Positions 34,575-46,335 of a stretch of 64,000 nucleotides of DNA are shown here, one piece after another. The translations under genes and the position numbers were made by a program. A model generated the notes under the pieces. It searched no databases, was not told the DNA's origin, and saw nothing but the letters and a program-made list of their open reading frames with translations. How positions within the stretch are numbered: position 1 is the stretch's first letter; each line of letters opens with the position of its first letter. Origin of the DNA: Protopterus annectens (lineage: Eukaryota; Chordata; Ceratodontiformes; Protopteridae); contig NC_056750.1 in assembly GCF_019279795.1 (NCBI RefSeq), forward strand, positions 827,268,501 to 827,332,500, in the 5' to 3' direction.

Positions 34575-34965
34575 ATGAGAGAAATAAACAGGACACAGAC
34601 TGGTGTTAAAGTATCAGTGGTGCAAGAGGAAGCACGCATGCCTTTGGTCCTGGATGAACAGAAGGCTGTGGGTTCTATTCTCACTCTAGATGAGTGGATT
34701 GTTGACACCATAGTGCAGCACTGGGAATGGCACACTCCTAAGTGTGCCATCCTTCAGATGAGATGTTAGATAGAGGTCCCATGTGCTTGAGTTGGTTGTA
34801 GCTCAGATGGCTGTGAAAAATCCCATAGTACTTATTGAAAAGCATAGAGAAAGTTCCCAGATACCTTGGGGAAATTTCTCCTTGTAGTAGAAATACCACA
34901 TCTGGTCTTCTCTGAAAACAACCCACTAGCCCAGTGGGATTTACCTAGTCAACGAAGGATAAATA
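34575..34965 (+). mobile_element. tRNA-derived SINE with a conserved-core-like body (copy A)
   Basis: GTGGTGCAAGAGGAAGCACG with a B-box-like GGTTCTATTCTC at about 34,670 suggests a tRNA-like head. The body has CTTCAGATGAGATGTTAGAT, then AAATCCCATAGTACTTATTG and AAAGCATAGAGAAAGTTCCC, a layout I know from fish and shark SINE bodies (GATGAGACGTTAAA, ATCCCATGGCACT). The right end near 34,965 is approximate. The duplicate is at about 44,059-44,450. Confidence 0.5.
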
Positions 34966-35094
34966 ACATTAATAAAGACGTCAGTGACTACTAAAACCAC
35001 ATGACTAGGTAAACCTATTGAAAGAAACATAGCACAGTGCATGGGGGTGGGGGGATTGGGGACAGGCACTGTAGAGCTTTGTAGATCTGCATAA

Positions 35095-35438
35095 TATGGG
35101 TCCCTATCAGTTGATCACTTTTTCAGAAACCCGATCTCCGTATGGTCAAGACCATATGATCAAGTTTTTGAAAGCTCAAAGCTTTTGAATGGAGATCGCA
35201 GTACAGTGAGGATCAGGAAATTTACTGTTTTCCTCACTGTAGTGCGATGTTGGTGTGGGGGGTGCAGGGGTGCTTGCCCCTGCAAAAATGTAAAAAAAAG
35301 TAGATTTTTGTTGGAGGGGGTTGGTTGTTTGTTTTTTTTTTTTTTTTGAGTTTTCGGAAACTTGATCATATGGTATCTTTGATATTTTTTTTGAGTTTCC
35401 AAAACGTCAGTGATCTAACATGACCCCATCTTAAGGCA
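35095..35438. mobile_element. MITE-like element in copy A
   Basis: The left end TGGGTCCCTATCAGTTGATC (about 35,098) is inverted at the right end, whose complement reads GATGGGGTCATGTTAGATCA (about 35,437). The centre holds CTGTAGTGCGATGTTGG and a G-rich GGGGGGTGCAGGGGTGCTTG. Ends and centre resemble the element at 10.56-10.93 kb. Copy B of the segment has lost the right end. Confidence 0.5.
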
Positions 35439-35929
35439 TGTAAAAGACTTAAAGTGATTAAATGGTTAGAAAATTCAGAATGGCTACAGCCTATTAAAAA
35501 TGAAGGATAAAAAATCATTGATGAGTCAAAGCTAAAAGGAGGATCAATACAGGTGTTATGCTAAATGTTATCTTTGTGGCTACAAGGCCCATGGATAGTA
35601 ATAGGAGCATTATTGTAGGAAATAAAAATACGGTTTGTGTCTGAGAAATGGCAAATAGCATAATCAGGAGTCAGGCATTGTGTAGGGATGCATAAATCAT
35701 ATGTAAGTGCTGAGAGTGTTAGCCGGTAAGTTATGAGGCTACCTCTCACACATCCAACACATGTTTCATTGCCTTCATGTTTACAGTAGTTCCAATAATT
35801 GGGATTTCTGCAAGGATTTCTGCAAACTGGTTGAAATTTGGTTCTGTGTGGTGCGCACTGTAAATGAGAAAAAAAGTTTTTTCAAGCATGGGAAATTCTG
35901 ATAGCTGTTAGTTAATGCAAGGCCTGAAG

Positions 35930-36573
35930 AAATTTATGATACGTTCTGGATCTCATAGACGCAAAATGCTGGACTTACATTACATTTTCTTACACTACCT
36001 TAATGGCAGAAGTGACACAAAGACACAAAACACTAAACTTAAATTACATTTCATTACACTATCGTAATGACAGAAGTGACAATCGGCCTGTTTAATCTGT
36101 CCTTTAAGTTCATTTAGCCTTCTGCATTCCTTCTCTCCCTACATTCCACTCCACCCTTTTTCTACCTGCTCCGTGTCCTTCATGGATTCCCTCTCCAAAA
36201 TCTATTCTAATAGTTTATTAAATTATTACACAACCCTCTCTGTGAAGAATACATTCCGAGATTCCGATGGTGGTTAGTGTTGCATTCTTGTACTGCATCC
36301 TCCCCTTCTGTCCTTCTTGTTCTAGATTACTTCTACCTGATATGATCCTGTGCACCAGTACCATACATCTTCTGTCTCTTCTGGTATCTAGAAACAAGAG
36401 CTGTAAGTCCTCTAGTTTATGTTCAGAGCCTTCCTGTCCAATCCATGCACTCTCTGCTGACTTTCTTTTAGACTTCATATAGCAGCTTTCTCCTTCTTTC
36501 CTCCTATGGCTGCATGCAGTATTTAAACTGCAGTTTGTCGAGTGCAATGTGGGGTGAATGTGGAGTGAATGCA
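35930..36573 (-). pseudogene. LINE ORF2 C-terminus and 3' UTR, unclassified LINE
   Basis: Minus-strand frame 36,218-36,574 reads KSKRKSAESAWIGQEGSEHK, LEDLQLLFLDTRRDRRCMVL, VHRIISGRSNLEQ and ATLTTIGISECILHREG. This follows the usual LINE C-terminal pattern (Y..RL..L.L..L..RR.RGD.I.V..I..G). The remainder to about 35,930 would be 3' UTR with an internal repeat (ACTAAACTTAAATTACATT-like, twice). The clade is uncertain. Part of it (36,134-36,398) is missing from copy B. Confidence 0.45.
36399..36573. repeat. 175-bp segment repeated at 46,336-46,510
   Basis: AGCTGTAAGTCCTCTAGTTT through to GTGAATGCA is present at both places with about five differences. Together with the 3.6-kb segment it shows that a longer region was duplicated. 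In copy B a Penelope-like fragment sits between the two parts. Confidence 0.92.
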
Positions 36574-38600
36574 ATTATCCTGAACATGAACCACAGAGAG
36601 AAGACCAGCAGCGACAGTGGCGGAACAACAAAAGAACTAAATGGTACTGACTTTTATAAAACAACTACAGACTTGATTATTCATTTGTCAGGACATATTT
36701 TGAATGACAATTTGTATACTGCTTTAAACTGTGGTTTGAAATTTGTGCCCACATCCTGCCGAAGTTGTATCAATGTGAAACTGAACTGTTTAAATTAGTC
36801 CATAAACTTCATTTGTGGTATTATTTTAATGTTTATCCGAATGAACAAAGTGAACCTACAGATTGTGCAAACATGTATAATATAGTTGTGAGTAGTAGTA
36901 ATGAGAAAGCCTTGGTAAATGATGAATCATTTGAATCTTTTATTTCATGTAATAGTGAAGTTAATACTTATTGTCTCATAGATACTTCAGATGTAAAAGT
37001 ACAGGTACATTTATTCCACCATTTATTCATGAAGGAATTAAGAAATTCCAGTCTGTTGTGGAATTTGAAGTGGAATTGTTATTTAAAATGTTCAAATGGA
37101 AAAATATTGAATATAATTGGACTAAAAATGAATGGTTGGCTTTAATGGAGTTTACTAAACAAAATTAACTTGTGATTAAACCTGCTGACAAAGGAAACAA
37201 GATAGTGGAAATGCACTGCTCTCAATATCTGAAGATGTGTTATGATTTATTAGAAGATAGTCAAGTCTATGAGTTAGCAAATGAAGCAGAGGTTGAAGAG
37301 GCAAAAAATAATTATATGCATCTGATAAATAAAGGTTTAAGATTAGGTTATTGGACTGAGCAGGATGTTGAAAATAAGCTGTCATGTGAAGATTCAGAAA
37401 TAACATATTTTTATTGTCTGCCCAAGGTCCATAAAAATCTATTTGATTTACCAGGGAGACCAATTGTCTCGGCAGGAAATGATTTCCTACATAATGTGGG
37501 GACAGTTTTGCATAAATGTTTATTAAAATAAGTTATTTGCATCCCTTCCTATATTAAAGATTCATTTGATTTTTTAGATAAAATCGAGAATATTAGATGG
37601 AAAAATAAAATGTACTGGGTGACTTTAGATGTCAAGAGTTTATATACAAATATTAGGCATGAGTTTGGTATGGAGGCCCTTAGGCTGTATTTAGGAGCTA
37701 GTCCATTAGCACATTATGTGATGAAATTAGTAAAATTTAGCTTGGAAAATATATATTTTTTTGTTTTGAGGATAGAGTTTACCATCAATTACAGGGTACA
37801 GCAATGGGCTCCCCATTTGCACCTATGTATGTGAATTTGTTCATGGGGATGTTTGAAACAGAGTATATTTATACTAATGGATTTTTTAAAAGATATGTGA
37901 AAATATATTATAGGTTTATAGATTATTTGGTATTTTTATGTGAAGGGGGTGCTGAATTTTTACAACAATTTGTGGAAGAGATACAGCAGAATACATTTTA
38001 TATCAAATTTGACGGTTTACAATATGGAGATAAAATACTTTTTTTAGACATAATGCTAGAAGGGAGACCAGTGAGGGGTGTCAGTACTAGTTTACATAGA
38101 AAACTTAATGAAGTTAATCAGTTTTTTGGGGGTACTAGTTGTCACCTTATGCACACCATAGAAGAATTGCCTTATGGGAAATTCTTGAGAATTTTCAGAT
38201 TGTGCAATGATGGTGATAATTTTGAAGAAGAGTTATTACGCACTGCTGCAATGTTTAGAGAAAAGAAATATGATACACAGATTATAGAGAGAAGTGTATA
38301 TCAAGTATGAAATAAAATGTATGTTGAAGGAAAGAGTACAAAAAATGGGGTTAATATATATAATAAAAATAAGAATCTGAATGAAAATTTTTTTTGTGGT
38401 TATGATGTATAATATTTTAAGTGGGAATATAAGGCAGGTGATATCACATTATTGGGATTTTTTGACAAGGTATAATGAGTTACATGGGATAGTAAACAAA
38501 CATCCTGTTTTTTTCATATAGGAGAGGGAGGAATTTAAAAGATATGGTAGTGCATACGAAGTTTCAAAGACCGAATAATATGTTAGCACATCAATCCAAG
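36574..38600 (+). mobile_element. Penelope-like element 1, RT part (plus strand)
   Basis: A broken copy of a Penelope-like retroelement. The RT runs in the plus direction and is recognised from PADKGNKIVEMHCSQYLKM, FYCLPKVHKNLFDLPGRPIV, WVTLDVKSLYTNIRHEFGME, GSPFAPMYVNLFMGMFETE and LFLDIMLEGRPVRG followed by HRKLNEVNQFF. Penelope RTs resemble telomerase and pair with a GIY-YIG nuclease. Here the nuclease part is not adjacent; a matching one lies at 45.5-46.3 kb. About 100 bp at 38,490-38,592 is shared with 45,548-45,652. The copy is clearly inactive, with several breaks. Confidence 0.8.
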
Positions 38601-38656
38601 AAAGAATGTTCCCCAGTAGGCAAACAGTCCCCATTGTAAAATTTAGGCAAAACAGC

Positions 38657-38771
38657 AATGGTAAACTGAAGCACGACTTGTATCACCATTCAGTAAAATA
38701 AAATCACATTTATTTTCAAGTAGGTAAGTGCTTTCACCACAAAATGTGGATTCATCAGACCATTTACAAGT
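38657..38771 (-). ncRNA. Hammerhead-ribozyme-like motif in the Penelope 3' region
   Basis: The minus strand reads CTGATGA (plus 38,752-38,758), then ATCCAC-ATTTT-GTGGT, which can form stem II, then GAAA (plus 38,732-38,735). GCAC right after GAAA can pair with GTGC at plus 38,671-38,674, leaving a CTT cleavage-type triplet. ATGGT before CTGATGA can pair with ACCAT near plus 38,658. Stem I pairing directly at the core is not canonical. Hammerhead ribozymes are established in Penelope-like elements, so the location is expected. This copy may be degenerate. Confidence 0.5.
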
Positions 38772-39730
38772 AAAAGTGCATAAACTGCCACACATTTCCA
38801 TTTATACATAACACCTCCCCCTAATTAAATTCAAATATCTGTTGTAGAAAATCAATTCAGCACAAAATGCCCCCTAGTTGCTTGACATCATAAACAGATT
38901 AAAACAGTAACAAATTAAGTATTTAGTTGCTGATACATAAATAAAATCCACATTATAATACTCAAAACTCATCATATAATAAAATTGTATGTACGCTCCG
39001 CTTTAAAATATATGCATATCTCATTCTTAGCAGCATAAATTGTATTGTGCATCTATAGATCAACTAGCTATCTAGTTGCTTTTGTTATATATAGATTGTC
39101 ACACAATAATAAGTTTATACCATCGTGACATAACATTTCCTACTTGGTATAACTGATTATATGGTCAAGCACTTGCTCGACTCATTCAAATCAGTGCATC
39201 ATTACTTACACATTCATGGATCAAGTCATATTGCACACATTTAAATATCCCTCCAAGTCTATCCTGTGGTGTAGCTATGTCCTTTCAAATGAAAGATATA
39301 GTACCATCAAACATGTTATAACATAATCATTCAGCTTACAACCCTTGTAGGCTGTCAAAAATCAATCACAAAGTGATTTCTATTTTGCATCGTTCAAATA
39401 AACAGTTTATTGTACCTTCTTAAACATAGATGAATGACGAGCCTATTTATCTATATATCCATAGTAGGTTCCAGAATGCAGTTAAATATGCACTTATCAA
39501 GTTTACTTTTGCAATAAACCCCCTTTTTTAGTGTGAATTATGTTAAGCACTCATTCTACTATTTACTTTGCAAAAGCACTCCTAATCATGACGTCATCAC
39601 GCCATGCCTACATTCCTTCAAAACATAGCCGTCTGAATAATTCACTGTTCGGCTACTTGCAAAGTGCATTTCCTATAACATAAAGACTATGTAGCATCAG
39701 ATTTACCTAATACTAAGTCCTCATGTATAA

Positions 39731-39731
<1 letters not shown>

Positions 39732-39774
<43 letters not shown>

Positions 39775-39783
39775 TATATATAC
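39732..39783. repeat. (AT)n microsatellite
   Basis: Short AT tract inside the 3' region of the minus-strand Penelope-like element. Confidence 0.93.
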
Positions 39784-40206
39784 TTTAAGAAATCTTTTCA
39801 CAAACATGAGCAGTTCTATTATATATTCGGCATATATGGTATTATGTAAAAAATCAATACAATTTTTCATACCATGCCCATGTAAGTATATTATTGTACA
39901 TCCATCAAATTGCTACTAATATTGGCATCAATCTGCATCTTCAAACTAATTTTATCTAGCAGATACTTATATAAATAGTAGTAAAGAATGACAGATCATA
40001 GACAATAAATGCATTTCTAAAAACTAAACTGCACTTCATATGGAAATATTTATAGCTAGCCAAAAAATCATTTATCATTTGAGCTACATATTCTAAGCTG
40101 TAAGACATGTTCTAAATATATATGGTATCATAATCAATACCACAGCATATCTGTTGTTATATATAAACCACAGAGTGCATGTCATAGTATATAGCCAGAT
40201 ATTGTT

Positions 40207-40214
<8 letters not shown>

Positions 40215-40289
<75 letters not shown>

Positions 40290-40290
40290 C
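40215..40290. repeat. (AT)n(GT)n microsatellite
   Basis: About 54 bp of AT followed by about 20 bp of GT, also inside the Penelope-like 3' region. Confidence 0.95.
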
Positions 40291-40543
40291 ACTTCTAACC
40301 CAAGCGATATGAAATAGCCTTAACATACATAACCAACCATTAATTCCTGTTGCGTGTATGTTCATATAAAACTGACCATATAATTGCATAAACAGATTCA
40401 CTTATATGCATACTTCTACACATATTACTAAATATGTCTTGGTCCAGGTAAAATGTAGGACCAATTTCATGTTAGTATATTGTAGTTTAGAAAGTAGATG
40501 TATAATATTCTTCCTATACTACCTAATGTATATGTGTACATCA

Positions 40544-40918
40544 CTATTTGTGAGGTAACCCCCTCGCTTCCAATACACTCCTCATAGATATCTTACCATT
40601 AAGGCCCAGCCCTTTTTCAGCTTGAAGTTTTAAAATCCATCTAAGTTCACTCTTTTCTGTAAGATTTATAATATTCCCCATCCTATTTCCAGGACTAACC
40701 TGTTCTAGGCCTATAAATTTGAAATTGTGGTTTACAATACTCATTTCATTATATTTGGACAATGCACTAAAGGGGTCCCTATTCTTTCTACTACTGGTAT
40801 GTTCCCTCATATGCTCCTTGAGTGTTCTATTAGTTTTGCCCACACAGAATCTTAAGCAGCAGTCACATTGTGCCAAGTATATTATATTCCTACTATTATA
40901 ATCCATCAGGTTATACAT
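40544..40918 (-). pseudogene. GIY-YIG endonuclease domain of Penelope-like element 2
   Basis: A 124-residue open frame. IIYLAQCDC and FCVGKTNRTLKEHMREH are the GIY and YIG blocks with the usual arginine and histidine region. LTEKSELRWILKLQAEKGLG gives the conserved glutamate helix near the end. In Penelope-like elements this domain follows the RT and cuts target DNA. It ends with a stop at about 40,544. Confidence 0.8.
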
Positions 40919-42104
40919 TTTATATACTACTTATGTTTCAGGATGTACAAACTGAATAGTTTGTTTAATAAATTGGCACATATTGCAGTGACCGCACTTC
41001 CTAGCACCTGTCATTGTCAAACCAGATGTATTTATTATTTCTTTTGGATAACACAGCATCCTTTTAAGATTTTTTTCTATTCTTAAAGCAGAAGTTGGGT
41101 TCTTCTCCCACCACAGCTTTAATTTTATTATCAGTCATTAACAGTGGCCAATGTTTATAGAACACATTCTTAACTCTACTAATGTCACTGGTGTATGGTA
41201 TCACGATTTTAACCAAATTCACTTTATTATGGATTGTTGTTACATTCTCCATTTGTAAGGCTATATTGGGACTTTAAGAAAAATAAGGTTTAGCTCTACT
41301 GTCTCTCATTGTTCTAACTTCTTGTAAAACTGGTACTACTTCTGTATCTTGGTATCCCCTTTTATATAATTTTTTCTCTAGTTGAACAAGACCTTCAGTA
41401 AACACATTATCCTGATTACTCAAACGCGATACATGCATCCCTTTTCCTTTCACTATATTACTAAATGTTTTCCTTGGGTGCATGCTAGACCTGTACAAAA
41501 GTATGTTAGTATAACAGTCTTTGCGATATATCTTAGTCTCAAACAACCCTTGTGCATTTATTGAAACAAAAACATCCAGGAATGCTATCCCCTTTGTAGA
41601 ATATTTCAGTTCAAACTTCAGAAAGTTTGTTGAATTTTCTATTACTTCTACAAAAGTTATAAGTAGTGAGAGGGGACCTACCCATACAAGAAAAATATCG
41701 TCCACAAAATGACGATAGAAACTCTCATATTTTTGTATAGCTCAAGTGGAAACATACATTCCATCTCCCACTGCCTGAATGATGTTCACTGCTCAGACAG
41801 CATAATGTCTGATCAAGGAGAGCTGTGTCAGCAGGCACGGGGGGCCAAAAATCATACAAAAAAGTAAGGACAGCTGCTTCAGAACAGTAAATTACAAGCA
41901 CATGACAGAACATTATATTATCACTTGCTTGTGAATGTCCTAGCTATAGCACTGAACCAGGGAATGGGGCAAACTTCGGTTGTCTTGTCCATATTACTAA
42001 TGAGAAAAGAAAAACCAACACTGATTAATAAGTGAGTCTCTAGACTAATCCTCATGATGGCATAATGATTCAGATGGACTACACAGACTAAAAGATCCAT
42101 GCTT

Positions 42105-42720
42105 GTCTCCTTAAACAGGAGTGAACGCAGATCATAGTGACAAAGGCTCAGTGCATGCATAAAGCCAATGTTTATTGTATGGTCTCCTTAAACAGGAGTG
42201 AACGCAGATCATAGTGACAAAGGCTCAGTGCATGCATAAAGCCAATGTTTATTGTATGGTCTCCTTAAACAGGAGTGAACGCAGATCATAGTGACAAAGG
42301 CTCAGTGCATGCATAAAGCCAATGTTTATTGTATGGTCTCCTTAAACAGGAGTGAACGCAGATCATAGTGACAAAGGCTCAGTGCATGCATAAAGCCAAT
42401 GTTTATTGTATGGTCTCCTTAAACAGGAGTGAACGCAGATCATAGTGACAAAGGCTCAGTGCATGCATAAAGCCAATGTTTATTGTATGGTCTCCTTAAA
42501 CAGGAGTGAACGCAGATCATAGTGACAAAGGCTCAGTGCATGCATAAAGCCAATGTTTATTGTATGGTCTCCTTAAACAGGAGTGAACGCAGATCATAGT
42601 GACAAAGGCTCAGTGCATGCATAAAGCCAATGTTTATTGTATGGTCTCCTTAAACAGGAGTGAACGCAGATCATAGTGACAAAGGCTCAGTGCATGCATA
42701 AAGCCAATGTTTATTGTATG
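42105..42720. repeat. 77-bp minisatellite in copy B, 8 units
   Basis: Same unit as in copy A but eight near-identical copies, all with the full GAACGCAGATC. Unit starts at 42,181 and 42,258 confirm 77 bp. Confidence 0.94.
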
Positions 42721-44058
42721 TTACCCTGGACTGATGCATTTCAAATGTCTGGCCACAACCTCACATCTACTTGTTTGCAGCAATGCACCTTGTCAGTGAT
42801 GAGACATTTGTCACACAATGCTTTTGAGGAAATACTACATGTTTGCATGCTGAACAGGATGACTGACATTTGTTGACAACAATACTGCAGTTTTGAAGTG
42901 CAATGTTCAGCAGTTTACTTGCCCACCCTAACTTACTTTAAGTAATTACCAGTGCATCAGGTTTTATTAGCCAACCTGCCACCATCATCTGTGATGTTAT
43001 GTTTTGGGCTGTTCCAGAAGTTAGGATTCCCTTTTAATACTAGTATATTAGCTCATCAACAAATACGAAGCAGTTTGAAGATCAGTTAAGGATTTGTTAT
43101 TATTGCTGCTGTTGACGTTATGGTGTGCACTAAACATGAAATAACCAGTTCTACACCAGATAAACCAGAACTGCTGAAGTCATCCAGGGAATTCAGGTCA
43201 TTATCTTAGCTGAAGTGATGCTAAAAATAGTAAATAGTTTAACTTGAAAAGCTGTGAAGTTTAATTACTTAGCTGTACAAAATAAGAGCGGTCTGACAGG
43301 AGTTAAACTATAATAAATAAATAATAATCTACAGGCAAGATTTTTAGCTGGATTATGAAGTGAAAAGCAACTGGCAGTAGAAGATTAGGAATACAAAACA
43401 GCAGTAAAGCTTCTCTGTTTATAACTTTTTTTGGCAAATCATTTAATGATGAAGAGTGACTCAGGTTTTGGCTCTTTTTATGTGTTGTGCCACAGCACTG
43501 TTCTTCAAAATGGTGAAATCTTGGAAGTAGCTGACCTGGACCTGCTAACACAATGTCTGCACTTATGAGGATCCACTCATTAAACGACGACATAAGACTA
43601 CATAGTGTGAGGTACAAAGGGTCTCCTAGTCAGTAATTACTGTTATTTAAAATTCCTTTTTAGGTATTACTTACTGACAGACTGCAAAGCTTAAAAATTA
43701 GAACTGCGTAAAAATTATCTGTCTGGGAAAAGGGCTTTTAATACATTAAAATACTAAAATACACTTGACCTTTGTGACACTGTGAGGAAGTTAATAAAAA
43801 AAATGTAAAATTTCCAGACTGTCACTAAAATCATTTTTCCACATTTAGTTGGTACGTTTATCCCATCAATCTCAGGTTTGCAAAGTACAGAGAGGACAAA
43901 ACGATATAGTAACTGAAGATAGGGTCACTTAGTGCAGTGTGGTCTCTAGGGGAAAGTCCCAGCATGAGACACAGCGAAGTTTGCAATAAAGGGGATCTGG
44001 CCAAAGTATGATAGTAGGGAATGAGCAATAGTGACATGACTCCTAGTGGGCAATTACA

Positions 44059-44450
44059 ATGAGACAAATAAAGAGGACACAGACTGCTGTTACAATGTCA
44101 GTGGTGCAAGAGGAAGCACGCATGCCTTTGGTCCTGGATGAACAGAAGGCTGTGGGTTCTATTCTCACTCTAGATGAGTGGATTGTTGACACCATAGTGC
44201 AGCACTGGGAATGGCACACTCCTAAGTGTGCCATCCTTCAGATGAGATGTTAGATAGAGGTCCCATGTGCTTGAGTTGGTTGTAGCTCAGATGGCTGTGA
44301 AAAATCCCATAGTACTTATTGAAAAGCATAGAGAAAGTTCCCAGATACCTTGGGGAAATTTCTCCTTGTAGTAGAAATACCACATCTGGTCTTCTCTGAA
44401 AACAACCCACTAGCCCAGTGGGATTTACCTAGTCAATGAAGGATAAATAA
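44059..44450 (+). mobile_element. tRNA-derived SINE with a conserved-core-like body (copy B)
   Basis: Duplicate of the SINE at 34,575-34,965 with few differences. It was carried by the segmental duplication and is not an independent insertion. Confidence 0.5.
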
Positions 44451-44569
44451 CATTAATAAAGAAGTCAGTGACTACTAAAACCATATGACTAGGTAAACCT
44501 ATTGAAAGAAACACAGCACAGTGCATGGGGGTGGGGGATTGGGGACAGGCACTGTAGAGCTTTGTAGAT

Positions 44570-44900
44570 CTGCATAATATGGGTCCCTATCAGTTAATCA
44601 CATTTTCAGAAACTCAACCTCCATATTGTCAAGACCATATGATCGAGTTTTTGAAAGCTCAAAGCTTTTGAATGGAGATCGCAGTACAGTGAGGATCAGG
44701 AATTTTCCTCACTGTAGTGCGAGGTTGGAGTTGGGGGTGTGGGGGGTGCCAGGGTGCTTGCCCTTGCAAAAATGTAAAAAAAGGTAGATTTTTGTTGGAG
44801 GGGGTTGTTATTTTTTTTTTTTTTTTTTTTTTTTTGATGTTTGAGTTTTTGGAAACTTGATCATATGGTGTCTTTGATATTTTTTTTGAGTTTCCGAAAC
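44570..44900. mobile_element. MITE-like element in copy B, right end lost
   Basis: Counterpart of 35,095-35,438: same left end (GGGTCCCTATCAGTTAATC) and G-rich centre, with a longer T tract near 44,811-44,835. The right inverted end falls in the 85-bp stretch absent from copy B. Confidence 0.5.
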
Positions 44901-45544
44901 AGCCTATTAAAAATGAAGGATAAAAAATCATTGATGAGTCAAAGCTAAAAGGAGGATCAATATATGTGTTATGCTAAATGTTATCTTTGTGGCTGCAAGG
45001 CCCATGGATAGTAATAGGAGCACTATTGTAGGAAATAAAAATATGGTTTGTGTCTGAGAAATGGCAAATAGCATAATCAGGAGTCAGACACTGTGTAGGG
45101 ATGCATAAATCATATGTAAGTGCTGAGAGTGTTAGCCGGTAAGTTATGAGGCTACCTCTCACACATCCAACACATGTTTCATTGCCTTCATGTTTACAGT
45201 AGTTCCAATAATTGGGATTTCTGCAAGCATTTCTGAAAACTGGTTGAAATTTGGTTCTGTGTGGTGCGCACTGTAAATGAGAAAAAAAGTTTTTTCAAGC
45301 ATGGGAAATTCTGATAGCTGTTAGTTAATGCAAGGCCTGAAGAAATTTATGTTATGTTCTGGATCTCATAGACGCAAAATGCTAAACTTACATTACATTT
45401 TCTTACACTACCTTAATGGCAGAAGTGACACACAGACACAAAACACTAAACTTAAATTACATTTCATTACACTATCGTAATGACAGAAGTGACAATCGGC
45501 CTGTTTAATCTCCTTTAAGTTCATTTAGCCTTCTACATTCCTTC

Positions 45545-46335
45545 AATTCAGTAAACAAAAATCTTGTTTTTTCATGTAAGAGAGGGAGGAATTTAAAAGA
45601 TATGGTAGTACGTACAAAGTTTGAAAGACCGATTAATATGTTAGCACATCAGTTGCACAATCATGGACAATGCCCTGTGGTAGATGTATATGGTGCAAAT
45701 ATATAGTAAAAACATTTTTAAAATTAATAATGTTTATTTAAATGTTATGGGTGAATATAATTGCTTAACAGAGGGGGTAGTGTATGCAATAAGATGTAGT
45801 TGTAACTTGTTTTATATAGGACAGACAACGAGATTGTTTAAAATGGAACTGTTAGAACATCTGAGGGACATCAGGGCAGGAAAAATGGAGAGCCCCTTAG
45901 CTCAACATTTTAAAGTTAATCATAATGGTGATCCTGAAGGTCTTACAACAACTATTTTGGAACAGATACAAGGGGGTTGCAGTAAAAGTGATATTAGAAA
46001 AAAACTGTTGTATAAAGAAACAGTATCTATTTTAAAATCTAGGACCCTGATACCTCAGGGATTGAACACAGATTATTGTTGGAAGAGTATTATTTGCTGT
46101 TGTTACTTTAAGGCTGGAAATGGAACGTAATAATGTTTAAGTGATTAGTTAATTGTTTAATTAGTGAAGTGACTGCTGTTGTATATAAAACAAGGTTCTT
46201 GCATTTGTATTTTACTCCTTGAAGGCTGTGTAAAACCAAGGCTCTAGAGGGCAGAATCTGCAATAAAAACCTTTTATTGGCTGTATCATGGTGCTTTTTG
46301 GTGTTGTGCATAGTACTTCAAAACCAGTGTTGAAC
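45545..46335 (+). mobile_element. Penelope-like element 1, linker + GIY-YIG + 3' UTR (plus strand)
   Basis: Plus-strand Penelope-like fragment. A cysteine-rich linker (QCPCGRCIWCKYI, about 45,670) precedes the GIY-YIG domain: EGVVYAIRCSCNLFYIGQTT, RLFKMELLEHLRDIRAG, and PQGLN near the end (45,684-46,130). AATAAAA near 46,263 may be a polyadenylation signal. Its first 100 bp match 38,490-38,592 with about 10 differences, so it is from the same family as the RT fragment at 36.6 kb. It could be the displaced second half of that element or a separate copy. It sits between the two parts of duplicated copy B. Confidence 0.75.

Larger units (their letters stand above)
32515..36133. repeat. Duplicated segment, copy A (3.6 kb)
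   Basis: Begins at CTGCCTGAATGATGTTCACT and ends at CATTCCTTC. It is colinear with 41,771-45,544, with about 3-4% base differences in the stretches I compared. It contains a 77-bp minisatellite (5 units here, 8 in copy B), a conserved-core SINE, a MITE-like element and the 3' UTR of a minus-strand LINE. An 85-bp stretch at about 35,404-35,488 is absent from copy B. No host gene is recognised inside; the ORFs are 60-100 codons and motif-free. Confidence 0.93.
38593..41770 (-). mobile_element. Penelope-like element 2, RT end + GIY-YIG + 3' region (minus strand)
   Basis: Minus-strand copy of a second Penelope-like family. The RT is present from its catalytic block (FYRHFVDDIFLVW, near 41,710) through GIAFLDVFVSINAQGLFETK, YRKDCYTN and KRGYQDTEVVPVLQEVR. 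Next come a cysteine-containing linker (ARKCGHCNMCQFI, about 40,985) and the GIY-YIG nuclease (IIYLAQCDC, FCVGKTNRTLKEHMREH, LKLQAEKGLGLNG; 40,544-40,918). A long AT-rich 3' region follows, with a hammerhead-like motif near its end. The 5' part of the RT is missing; the element stops where duplicated segment copy B begins. It is broken, but the C-terminal half is well preserved. Confidence 0.8.
41771..45544. repeat. Duplicated segment, copy B (3.8 kb)
   Basis: Second copy of the 32,515-36,133 segment, same orientation. The longer length comes from three extra 77-bp units (42,105-42,720) minus an 85-bp stretch near 44,900. It is bounded on the left by minus-strand Penelope-like element 2 and on the right by a plus-strand Penelope-like fragment. 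Confidence 0.93.
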
